A DNA stretch of 32,066 nucleotides from Candidatus Latescibacter sp. Lineage in GTDB: Bacteria > Latescibacterota > Latescibacteria > Latescibacterales > Latescibacteraceae. Below, piece by piece: positions 22,474 through 29,002 of the stretch. The position numbers were made by a program, and so were the translations under genes. The stretch lies in NCBI GenBank assembly GCA_030692375.1, contig JAUYCD010000018.1:1-32066 (forward strand), written 5' to 3'. Numbering within the stretch: the first letter of the stretch is position 1; the number at the start of each line of letters is the position of its first letter. The notes under the pieces were generated by a model. It was not told where the DNA came from. It did no database searches and was given only the letters and a program-made list of their open reading frames with translations.

Positions 22474-23058
22474 GGTACGAATCTCCTTCTAAAGAGAAAA
22501 ATCACAGCAAACCAGATTCTTTACCACAATACTTCCGATTTTCATCACCACCTTTCCACTCAATTCCGTATATAAAGAATTAAAACACTATGCAGAAAAG
22601 AAGCTGATAACTTTCTAATATAAATTTAATACTTTTTTAACATTTGTAAATGATTATTTTCAGTTTTTCTTAATCAATTACTGATGATCCGGCAAAAAGT
22701 AATTTTTACATTATTTTATGGTGTTTTAAACCTCACCCCCCGTCCCCCTCTCCTAGTCATGAGAGGGGGTAACTCATTGCTGGCTATGTTTTTACCCTCT
22801 CCTGGATAGGAGAGGGTGGCCGAAGGCCGGGTGAGGTTTTCGTCAATTCAGAGAGCTTTTTAATACTTTTTGCCGCATCATCAATTACTCAATAATTCTA
22901 TATTTTCTATTCATCATACTTTATCGGAGGGTAAGTTTCAAAAAACTGTTTATCCTCCAGACGACTCTTGCAAAACTCGAAATACCTGTGTATCTTGAGG
23001 AAAATGCTCACAAACACGTTTCTCTCAACAAAAATCACCTTTATGCCGGAGGTATGCG
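22474..23058. other. Gene-free region between divergent genes
   Basis: An AT-rich 5' region of the minus-strand sorting-domain gene (22474-22725), a palindromic element (22728-22839, listed separately) and an AT-rich stretch leading to the first bicupin gene. No further coding potential was recognised. Promoters of both divergent genes should lie here, but no convincing pair of boxes was identified. Confidence 0.5.
22728..22839. repeat. 112-bp palindromic repeat element
   Basis: Outer arms AAACCTCACC (22728-22737) and GGTGAGGTTT (22830-22839) are exact complements. Inside are hairpins CCCCCTCTCC...GAGAGGGGG and CCCTCTCC...GGAGAGGG, then GGCCGAAGGCC. Elements of this make-up (CTCACCCCC...CTCTCC...GGGTGAGG) are widespread intergenic repeats in environmental genomes. 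Confidence 0.75.
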
Positions 23059-23925
23059 ATGGTACGAAAAATTACGCTGGCAGGACTCTTTTTTACTCTG
23101 TGCCTGCCCTGTTTATTGGCTGCCCAGACGCTGGACGGGAGTCCTTATACTCCCGGGAAAGACCCTGATATCGATCTCTACATGGTGAACTGGAAAGACT
23201 CCGCGCCGAAAAAAACCTACGGCGCCCTGACTGAACAAGCGATTTTCACCAGGGGCGACCCGATGAAACCGCCGGCAAAAGGCGCGGTGCTCAAGTACTG
23301 CAATCGTTTCAGCCATGCCGCATTGGAACCGCAGGCCACCACCGGTCCGGTCACCCTTCAGGGCGAGCAGGAAGTGTACTATATCCTTTCCGGCAAAGGC
23401 GCCATCAAAACAGGCAAGAAGACCGTTGACCTTTATGAAGGCATCTGCATTCTCATGCCCGCCAATCTTACATTCGTCATGACCAGTACCGGTTCCGAAC
23501 CGCTCACCATGTACCTGGTCAACGAGCCGATTCCCCAGGGATTCCGCCCCAATAAGGACATACTTGTCAGGGATGAAAACACCATCCCCATTACTTCCAC
23601 CAACGGCCATTGGTGCCACATCGTCAAAGGACTCTTTTCCGCCGCCGATGGGTTCGGAACCCTGGAGGCGGTGCTTACCGTGTCGCTGGATCCCATGACC
23701 ATCGCCCATCCCCACAGCCATGACACGGGCTGCGAAGAGGCGTGGACTGAAATCTCCGGGACCAGTATTGCTTTCATCGGCAAGCAGATCCGCATGCAGC
23801 CCCCCGGAACCGGGTATATGATCCCACCCAACGGAAACACTCCCCACGCCAACATCAATACTTCTGACAAACCGATCAAATTGTTATACTTCGCTCGCTA
23901 TAAAGATCACGAGGTGAGAAAATAA
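23059..23925 (+). CDS. Exported bicupin protein, paralogue 1
   Basis: 288 residues. Signal peptide ends LLAAQ (about residue 22), then LDGSPYTPGKDPDIDLYM. Two cupin domains: the first (about 75-155; EQEVYYILSGKGAIKTG, GICILMPANLTF) lacks the HxH metal ligands; the second (about 205-280) has the full set, HPHSHDTGCEEAWTEISG for motif 1 and GYMIPPNGNTPHANIN for motif 2, so one metal site per chain is likely. GGAGG lies six bases before the ATG. It is followed 17 bp later by a close paralogue. The substrate is unknown; cupins of this layout include oxygenases and sugar-binding proteins. Confidence 0.85.
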   Translation: MVRKITLAGLFFTLCLPCLLAAQTLDGSPYTPGKDPDIDLYMVNWKDSAPKKTYGALTEQAIFTRGDPMKPPAKGAVLKYCNRFSHAALEPQATTGPVTLQGEQEVYYILSGKGAIKTGKKTVDLYEGICILMPANLTFVMTSTGSEPLTMYLVNEPIPQGFRPNKDILVRDENTIPITSTNGHWCHIVKGLFSAADGFGTLEAVLTVSLDPMTIAHPHSHDTGCEEAWTEISGTSIAFIGKQIRMQPPGTGYMIPPNGNTPHANINTSDKPIKLLYFARYKDHEVRK

Positions 23926-23942
23926 CAACCAAGGAGAAAACC

Positions 23943-24806
23943 ATGTCCGTCAAAGCATATACCCTGAGCTTTCTGATGTTTCTTGCGATTCAAACCGCCG
24001 CGTCCGGCCAAAGCCTGGACGGTTCTCCCTATACGCCCGGCAAGGATGCCGATATCGACATGTTCATGGGATGCTGGACCGAATCCAATCCCCGGGTGAC
24101 CCACGGCACCCTGATCGAGCGGGATATTCTGACAAAAGGGAATGCTCTTACTCCCCCCCGCCGTGGCGCGGTGATGGAGTATGTGAACCGTTTCGCGTAC
24201 GGTACCCTTCCCGCTCACAACACCACCGTTCCCACCGCGCTCAAAGGCCAGCAGGAAGCTTTTTATGTTCTTTCCGGAAAAGGTACGGTAACCGGAGGCG
24301 GAAAAACAGCCGATCTTTTCGACGGCATCTGCTTCTTTGTCCCGGAAGGCCTCGAATTCACCATGACCAATACCGGCGACGAGCCGCTGACCATGTATGT
24401 CATCTCCGACCCGGTGCCGGAAGGTTTCAAACCCGGAAAAGAAATCCGGGTTAAAAACGAGAATCTGTTTCCCCTCGGCACTAAGGACGGCCACTGGTGC
24501 TACCAGGAGCGTGACCTGCTTACGGGCCGTGACGGCCTCGCTACCATCTACGCCATCATCACACTCACCATGGATCCCATGACCATCGGACATCCCCACA
24601 GCCATGGACGCGGCACCGAGGAAATATGGACTACCATCAAGGGGAACAATATAGCATTCCTCGGCAAGCAGATCCGCATGCAGCCGCCGGGAACGGCCTA
24701 CATGATACCGGAGGACGGGAAGACTACCCACTCCAATATCAACCAGTCAAAGACCGAGCAGGTGAAGATGCTCTATATCGCGGTTCGAAAGGATTTGAAA
24801 AAGTGA
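23943..24806 (+). CDS. Exported bicupin protein, paralogue 2
   Basis: 287 residues, the same architecture as the first: signal peptide ending AASGQ, then LDGSPYTPGKDADIDMFM; an N-terminal cupin without metal ligands (GQQEAFYVLSGKGTVTGG); a C-terminal cupin with HPHSHGRGTEEIWTTIKG and AYMIPEDGKTTHSNIN. The Pro before the last His of motif 2 in the other two copies is replaced by Thr. AAGGAG precedes the ATG. The 17-bp gap from paralogue 1 suggests a shared transcript. It ends KDLKK without the KDHEVRK-like tail of its neighbours. Confidence 0.85.
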   Translation: MSVKAYTLSFLMFLAIQTAASGQSLDGSPYTPGKDADIDMFMGCWTESNPRVTHGTLIERDILTKGNALTPPRRGAVMEYVNRFAYGTLPAHNTTVPTALKGQQEAFYVLSGKGTVTGGGKTADLFDGICFFVPEGLEFTMTNTGDEPLTMYVISDPVPEGFKPGKEIRVKNENLFPLGTKDGHWCYQERDLLTGRDGLATIYAIITLTMDPMTIGHPHSHGRGTEEIWTTIKGNNIAFLGKQIRMQPPGTAYMIPEDGKTTHSNINQSKTEQVKMLYIAVRKDLKK

Positions 24807-24819
24807 TAGTGCATCACAT

Positions 24820-24896
24820 GACACGTGTCACCTTTTAAAAATAGATGCCGAAACAAGTTCGGCATGACACGTGTCATCCTGAACTCGTTTCAGGAT
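24820..24896. repeat. Palindromic cluster, including triple palindrome copy B
   Basis: 24845-24896 is the exact reverse complement of 13247-13298: hairpin ATGCCGAA/TTCGGCAT, GACACGTGTC (24866-24875), hairpin ATCCTGAA/TTCAGGAT. An additional GACACGTGTC sits at 24820-24829. The cluster separates the second and third bicupin genes and could attenuate or stabilise their transcript. Confidence 0.82.
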
Positions 24897-24918
24897 ATAT
24901 TCCGAATAGGAGGACTCC

Positions 24919-25794
24919 ATGTCACGTCCGATTTCCATACTCTGTCTTCTTCTTCTGACAGGGTACACCGTTCCTGCATTCGCGCAGAATCAGCTAGATC
25001 CGGCGCCGTACGATCCGGCCAAAGAACCGAACCCGGACATGTACATCTCAAGTTATAAAGATTCCATGCCTGTGCATACGCACGGCGCCCTGATCGAACG
25101 GGCGGTGCTCACCCGCTGCGATGGCGATCCCATGAATCCGCCGACCAAAGGCGCGGTGCTCAAGTATGTGAACCGCTTCTCCTACGCCACCCTCGATGCG
25201 TCCGGCTCCACTTCGCCGACCACACTGAAAAACGAGCAGGAGCTTTTCCTTATCCTTTCCGGCAAAGGCAGGGTAACCGCCGGAAAGAAAACGGTGGAAC
25301 TCTATCCGGGGATGTTTTTCATGGTTCCCTGCAATCTCAGCTTCACCATAACCAACACCGGCGATGAAGAGATGACCATGTACCTGGTAGCCGAGCCGAC
25401 TCCGCCCGGATTCCGTCCCAATACGGACCTCTTCGTGCGTGACGAGAATGTAACGCCCTGGACTACGTCCAACGCCCACTGGGTCAATGCCTACAAGGAT
25501 CTGATCATGCCCGATGACGGCCTGGCGACGCTCCAGATGGTGCTGACTGTCGAGTTGTACCCCATGACTTTTGCCCAGCCGCACAGCCACATTCCAGGAT
25601 GCGAGGAAGTGTGGGTGACCATGAGCGGCGAGGTATACTTCCTTCTCGGAAAGCAGATTCGCAGGCTGCCGGTCGGCTCGGCCTATGAAATTCCGCCGAA
25701 TGATAAAGTCCCGCACGCCAACTTCAATGTGTCGGAAAAACCGATCAAGTTTTTCTATTTCGCACGTTTCAACGACCATGAACCGAGGAAATAA
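24919..25794 (+). CDS. Exported bicupin protein, paralogue 3
   Basis: 291 residues. Signal peptide ends PAFAQ, then LDPAPYDPAKEPNPDMYI. N-terminal cupin without ligands (NEQELFLILSGKGRVTAG); C-terminal cupin with QPHSHIPGCEEVWVTMSG and AYEIPPNDKVPHANFN, so the metal site is kept. A two-residue insertion (RCDGDPMN versus RGDPMK) distinguishes it from paralogue 1. GGAGG is six bases before ATG. It is separated from paralogue 2 by the palindrome cluster, so it could be independently expressed. Confidence 0.85.
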   Translation: MSRPISILCLLLLTGYTVPAFAQNQLDPAPYDPAKEPNPDMYISSYKDSMPVHTHGALIERAVLTRCDGDPMNPPTKGAVLKYVNRFSYATLDASGSTSPTTLKNEQELFLILSGKGRVTAGKKTVELYPGMFFMVPCNLSFTITNTGDEEMTMYLVAEPTPPGFRPNTDLFVRDENVTPWTTSNAHWVNAYKDLIMPDDGLATLQMVLTVELYPMTFAQPHSHIPGCEEVWVTMSGEVYFLLGKQIRRLPVGSAYEIPPNDKVPHANFNVSEKPIKFFYFARFNDHEPRK

Positions 25795-25813
25795 AGTGCC
25801 TGAGTGCCTGCAC

Positions 25814-25877
25814 TTCGACAAGCTCAGTGCCCGCTTGCTGAGCCTGTCGAAGCAAGTGCCTGTCGAAGCAAGTGCCT
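25814..25877. repeat. Palindromic and short tandem repeat
   Basis: TTCGACAAGCTCAG (25814-25827) and CTGAGCCTGTCGAA (25838-25851) are inverted arms with one mismatch. The 16-mer GTCGAAGCAAGTGCCT is then repeated twice head to tail (25846-25877). This type of CTTCGACAAGCTCAG palindrome is common between genes in many environmental genomes. Confidence 0.7.
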
Positions 25878-25891
25878 GAGTTGCAAAATAG

Positions 25892-25913
25892 GGGCAACCC
25901 CCTGTGGTTGCCC
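25892..25913. repeat. Small hairpin repeat
   Basis: GGGCAACC (25892-25899) / GGTTGCCC (25906-25913), a perfect 8-bp stem with a 6-base loop, followed by an A-run on the plus strand. The A-run is on the wrong side for a plus-strand terminator. Confidence 0.6.
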
Positions 25914-25930
25914 AAAAAAAGCTGGTGAAA

Positions 25931-26002
25931 ATGGATAACATACTCTATTACGGCGACAACCTGGATGTTCTGAAAACGAACAATATGTCAAGCATCGGAT
26001 GA
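25931..26002 (+). pseudogene. N-terminal stub of a site-specific DNA methyltransferase
   Basis: The frame MDNILYYGDNLDVLKTNN followed by MSSIG and a stop. NILYYGDNLDVLK is the characteristic opening (SAM-binding strand) of DNA adenine/cytosine-N4 methyltransferases of restriction-modification systems; the DPPFNS catalytic motif that should follow is gone. Only about the first 15-18 codons remain, so this is debris from a lost restriction-modification gene. Confidence 0.6.
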
Positions 26003-26053
26003 TATCCAATTCCCTTATATTTCCCTTATTTGGGGTGACAGTTAGCTTTTTTG

Positions 26054-26059
26054 TATAAT
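26054..26059 (+). promoter_or_regulatory. Possible -10 box
   Basis: A perfect TATAAT lies 108 bp upstream of the cassette gene's start. The nearest -35-like hexamer (GTGACA, 26035-26040) is only 13 bases away, so this is at best a weak candidate. Confidence 0.2.
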
Positions 26060-26135
26060 AGTTTATTATTTTTCTTCGCGATTCAATAGAAACAATTTTA
26101 TAATGGGTGTTATGAAGGGGCTACAGAATTATTTG

Positions 26136-26992
26136 TTAGACCTCGGAGGCTAAAGGAGACTCCGCTATGGCAAAAATCGCGGAAAAGATTACGAACCTCG
26201 CTCTATAACAACTCAAAAAGCATCCGGATGGCGTCCGTTATGGGGACCTCGTACGCCTCATTGAGACGGCTGATGCCTCATTGATGAACAACACCATTCA
26301 CGGTACCGTCTGGGACCTGGCAACTCGTCTGCCCGAAAAAGTCTACAAACCCTCGCGCGGCCTTTTCCGGCTCGTCGAGTTCCTCGATAAGGACACGGAT
26401 CAGCTCAAGGTCGATCTTGTTCCAAAGCCCCCGCAGAAAACGAAGGAAGAAGACTTCTACTCTCCTTTTGCAGATTGGCTCGTCAACGACTTTGAAGAGT
26501 GCACCAAGGCGATTCCCCTTGGCGGCAACAAGTTTAAGGATAAATGGGGTACGCCGGACGTGATCGGCAAGCGGGAGTCAAAGAAAAGTGACATTTTGCA
26601 AGCGCCAACGGAGATCGTCTCCGCCGAAATCAAGACCGACGTCTCACAACTCGTTACCGCGTTCGGGCAGGCCTGCGCATACTGCCTCTTCAGCCATAAA
26701 TCATATCTTGTGGTGCCAGAGGACTCCCCTCAAGGTGAGGTTGCGCGGCTCGACTCGCTCTGTCAGGTGTTCGGCGTCGGACTAATCCTCTTTGACGTTG
26801 CATCGCCCAATGATCCGAAGTTCAACGTCAAGGTTCGCGCACGTAAGCAGGAGCCAGACATGTTCTACGCCAACAAGTACATGCGGCTCATCGAGACTGA
26901 AATGTTTTCTTGAACGGAGGTCTAACCCGCCGTCGTAGCGGAATCTCGGGAGCGGCGCTTTGCGCCGTCCCTCGATCCGTTGAATGGTAACG
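26136..26992 (+). mobile_element. Candidate integron gene cassette
   Basis: The unit begins TTAGAC (26136-26141, preceded by G) and ends with a structured site whose inner box is GTCTAAC (26920-26926) and outer box GTTAGGC (26992-26998). If cut at G/TT as integron integrases do, the circular cassette would join G to TTAGAC, giving GTTAGAC, the exact complement of GTCTAAC. The single gene starts 25 bases after the left boundary and stops 6 bases before the inner box, the tight packing expected of a cassette. No integrase gene lies in the window. Confidence 0.6.
26167..26913 (+). pseudogene. HTH plus PD-(D/E)XK nuclease-like protein with in-frame stop
   Basis: ATG 26167 sits 9 bases behind AAAGGAG and opens MAKIAEKITNLAL, then TAA (26206-26208), then QLKKHPDGVRYGDLVRLIE continuing in frame into the remaining 210 codons. 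The N-terminal region including NTIHGTVWDLATRLPEKVYKPSRGLFRL looks like a winged-helix/HARE-HTH domain. The C-terminal part (about residues 95-200 counted from 26167) has a probable PD-(D/E)XK core: WGTPDVIG and IVSAEIKTD (D...ExK), followed by FGQACAYCLFSHKSYLVVP. Such proteins resemble restriction or nuclease-like accessory proteins. Either the gene is inactivated by the stop, or a shortened protein starts at TTG 26281/ATG 26284. Confidence 0.62.
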
Positions 26993-26998
26993 TTAGGC
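26920..26998 (+). other. Candidate attC recombination site
   Basis: 79 bp. Outer boxes GTCTAAC and GTTAGGC; symmetric unpaired 9-base spacers (26927-26935, 26983-26991); then a stem starting at 26936/26982 that includes GGAATC...GATCC, GGGA...TCCC and CGGCGC/GCGCCG with a TTT loop (26959-26961). Two bases on one side (A26942 and G26952) are unpaired bulges, matching the extrahelical bases that define attC polarity. The boxes fit RYYYAAC and GTTRRRY. Confidence 0.62.
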
Positions 26999-27051
26999 TT
27001 TCCCGATTATTTAATTGATTCTCTCAGATTTCAGATTTTACATTTCAGATT

Positions 27052-27246
27052 TCAGACCATATTCTCTCTCAAAAACACCTCAATATCTCTCGTCGCTATT
27101 ATTCCACCGTCTCTTGCTCCTGCTATAAATTCAACTTTGAATGCCTGATAGAGCTGCCTCGATAGTATCGGATTTCCTGTATAATCATAGAGTATTGCAA
27201 ATGCCGCCTGAGAGCACTTATGTATTTTTTGTTTTTTTTCCCGTCT
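27052..27246 (-). pseudogene. Orphan C-terminal gene fragment
   Basis: On the minus strand, after a stop at 27249-27247, a 64-codon frame reads RREKKQKIHKCSQAAFAILYD, YTGNPILSRQLYQAFKVEFI and AGARDGGIIATRDIEVFLREN, ending MV-stop. The composition and amphipathic pattern are protein-like, unlike the surrounding AT-rich DNA, but there is no ATG or GTG start. It is probably the end of a gene whose front was lost. The family was not recognised. Confidence 0.4.
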
Positions 27247-27527
27247 CTAAGTCTTGTTATTGCTTATTCTAAGTTTTTTTTTATATATTGTATTTGTCTG
27301 TTTATGTTTGATTCTGAAAAAAAATATTTTTTATTATAAATGGATTTTTCCTGTTTTTTGCGCTTTTTTTATCCTTTTCCGAAAGGAGAAGAAATCCCCT
27401 CTGCCTGTCGGCATCTCCCCTTATTAAGGGGAGAATTATACAATGCTGTCTTTTTCCTTCTTTTTTGCCCCCTTAACAAGGGGGTCGGCGCTGTGCGCCG
27501 GGGGGATTTTTAACAAGGAGAACGCAC
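27247..27527. other. Gene-free AT-rich region with C-run/G-run repeats
   Basis: Long T-rich stretches (27230-27370), then two inverted modules: 27391-27437 (ATCCCCTCTGCCTGTCGGCATCTCCCC-TTATTAAGGGGAGA) and 27468-27506 (CCCCCTTAACAAGGGGG then hairpin CGGCG/CGCCG and GGGGGGAT). These are the same modules found inside the M1 elements. The second ends about 20 bases before the next gene's ATG. Confidence 0.6.
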
Positions 27528-28994
27528 ATGCACTTGAAAAAGCTTCCTCTCTCCCTTATGTTCGGCCTCATGTTCGGAACCATCGCGGTGAGCGCCGAGT
27601 TTTACAACCGCGCCCCGGATGTGCTTCCGGGAACGCTCCCGGAGATGAACACTACAGCATTCTGGATCGCCAAAATGAAAGCCCCGGATGAGGTTATCCT
27701 GACTCCTTCCGCCATCCAGGCGATGAATGTGTCGTACCTGTCGCGCATGAAAGCGCCCGATCCGTTCAAAGGTGTCGACAAAGACCGTATCCCCAATCAC
27801 GATGATCTGAACCGCTGGCCGGGACGGTATATCGTCCTGCCGGACCTGGCGTCCATGACCCCTGCGCAGATCGCAGCCGCTGTGCGTGAGGAAGTGGCCA
27901 AGGATATCAATTTCATGCGGGGGAAATACTCGAAGAACGTCCTCGGCCTCAAATCGGTCGAATTCAAGGAATTTGGTAACATGCTCGGCATCAAGTACAC
28001 CGATTGGGAGCTGGACCGTTTTGAGAAGGAAATGGCGCCCGACCTGATCGGCAGCACGGTCACCCCGCTCGATGCAGTAACGGTCTCTAGCGCCCGGCTG
28101 CGGATCGTCCCCACTTTCACTCCAGAGCAGGTCGGTCTCATGGAGAACGGCAAAGCACGCTGGGATGTATGGACAGTCAACATCGTCCGTGTCGGCGCCC
28201 CGGTTTCGGTGCTGCACAGCTCACGGAGCGGCGGATATGTTTTTGTGCTCTCTCCAGAGGGTTACGGCTGGATAAAAACCGAGGAAACGGCATTCGCTCC
28301 AAAAGCGGATATTACTAAATTCTCCCGGCCCGCCCTATTTGTGGTCTGCACCGGCGACCGCGTCCCCTACTATTCCGATGAATCATGCAGGTATGCCTCC
28401 GGATGGCTGCGGCTTGGCGACCGTCTGCCTCTCGTTTCACAGGCTAATCACCGGCAGGTGTTTGTCCCCGTCCGCCGGGCGAACGGGAGGCTCGCCACAG
28501 AGCAGGCATGGCTGGCGAAGGATGCGGACGTTCATGTGGGATGGCTGCCTTATACGCGCCGCAACGTGGTGACCACCGCTTTCAAGATGATGGGGAACCC
28601 CTACGACTGGTCGATGGCCTGGTATGGCCGTAATCATGAGACTACGCTCCGCGATCTCTTCGCCTGCTTCGGATTCGAGCTTCCGTTCAACGCGGAGCTG
28701 TTCACCTTCTTCTCGGATAACAAAAAGCGGGTGGTTCGCCCCGCCGAGGGCAAGGCCGAGCAATACAAGGCCATTCTCGCCAACGAGCCGTTTATCACCA
28801 TTCAGACATGCGGCGGAGGGCACTGCCAGCTTTTTCTTGGTGAACACAACGGGGAACCCATCGTACTCGACACCACCGGCTACGGCTATGACAAGGACGG
28901 CGTCCGCTGCGAGGTGCGGCGTCTTACTGTAAGCAATATGTCCATGCCGGAATATTTTCTCAAGACCAATTTCACATTCTGCGAGCTGAAGTAG
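27528..28994 (+). CDS. Exported SH3 plus NlpC/P60-like protein lacking the catalytic cysteine
   Basis: 488 residues. Signal peptide ends VSAE (about residue 24). The middle carries two SH3-like regions (about 195-270, VSVLHSSRSGGYVFVLSPEGYGWIKTEE; and about 275-345), as in the SH3b1/SH3b2-NlpC/P60 peptidoglycan endopeptidases that cleave muropeptide stems. In the catalytic domain the relatives read PYGWGG...DCSxxLRDLFxPFGxxLPRNS; here it is PYDWSMAWYGRNHETTLRDLFACFGFELPFNAE, so the DCS triad is replaced by HET. The later histidine is kept in GGGHCQLFLGEHNGEPIVLD. Activity by the normal mechanism is unlikely. AAGGAG precedes the ATG. The URO-D-like gene follows 8 bp later. Confidence 0.8.
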   Translation: MHLKKLPLSLMFGLMFGTIAVSAEFYNRAPDVLPGTLPEMNTTAFWIAKMKAPDEVILTPSAIQAMNVSYLSRMKAPDPFKGVDKDRIPNHDDLNRWPGRYIVLPDLASMTPAQIAAAVREEVAKDINFMRGKYSKNVLGLKSVEFKEFGNMLGIKYTDWELDRFEKEMAPDLIGSTVTPLDAVTVSSARLRIVPTFTPEQVGLMENGKARWDVWTVNIVRVGAPVSVLHSSRSGGYVFVLSPEGYGWIKTEETAFAPKADITKFSRPALFVVCTGDRVPYYSDESCRYASGWLRLGDRLPLVSQANHRQVFVPVRRANGRLATEQAWLAKDADVHVGWLPYTRRNVVTTAFKMMGNPYDWSMAWYGRNHETTLRDLFACFGFELPFNAELFTFFSDNKKRVVRPAEGKAEQYKAILANEPFITIQTCGGGHCQLFLGEHNGEPIVLDTTGYGYDKDGVRCEVRRLTVSNMSMPEYFLKTNFTFCELK

Positions 28995-29002
28995 GAGCCG
29001 CC

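Noticed and set aside
23113-24731. Long antisense frames opposite the bicupin genes
   Set aside because: The plus strand has signal peptides, ribosome sites and cupin motifs in each gene; the minus frames only mirror the codon bias.
25846-25877. Tandem 16-mer considered as a CRISPR remnant
   Set aside because: Only two head-to-tail copies without spacers, and the sequence is part of a common palindromic intergenic repeat.
25892-25920. Hairpin followed by seven A's considered as a terminator
   Set aside because: For the plus-strand bicupin gene a T-run should follow the stem, but the run is A; read on the minus strand the T's precede the stem. It is more likely a repeat.
26035-26059. GTGACA/TATAAT as a cassette promoter
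   Set aside because: The 13-base spacing is too short for a sigma-70 promoter; only the -10-like box is listed, with low confidence.
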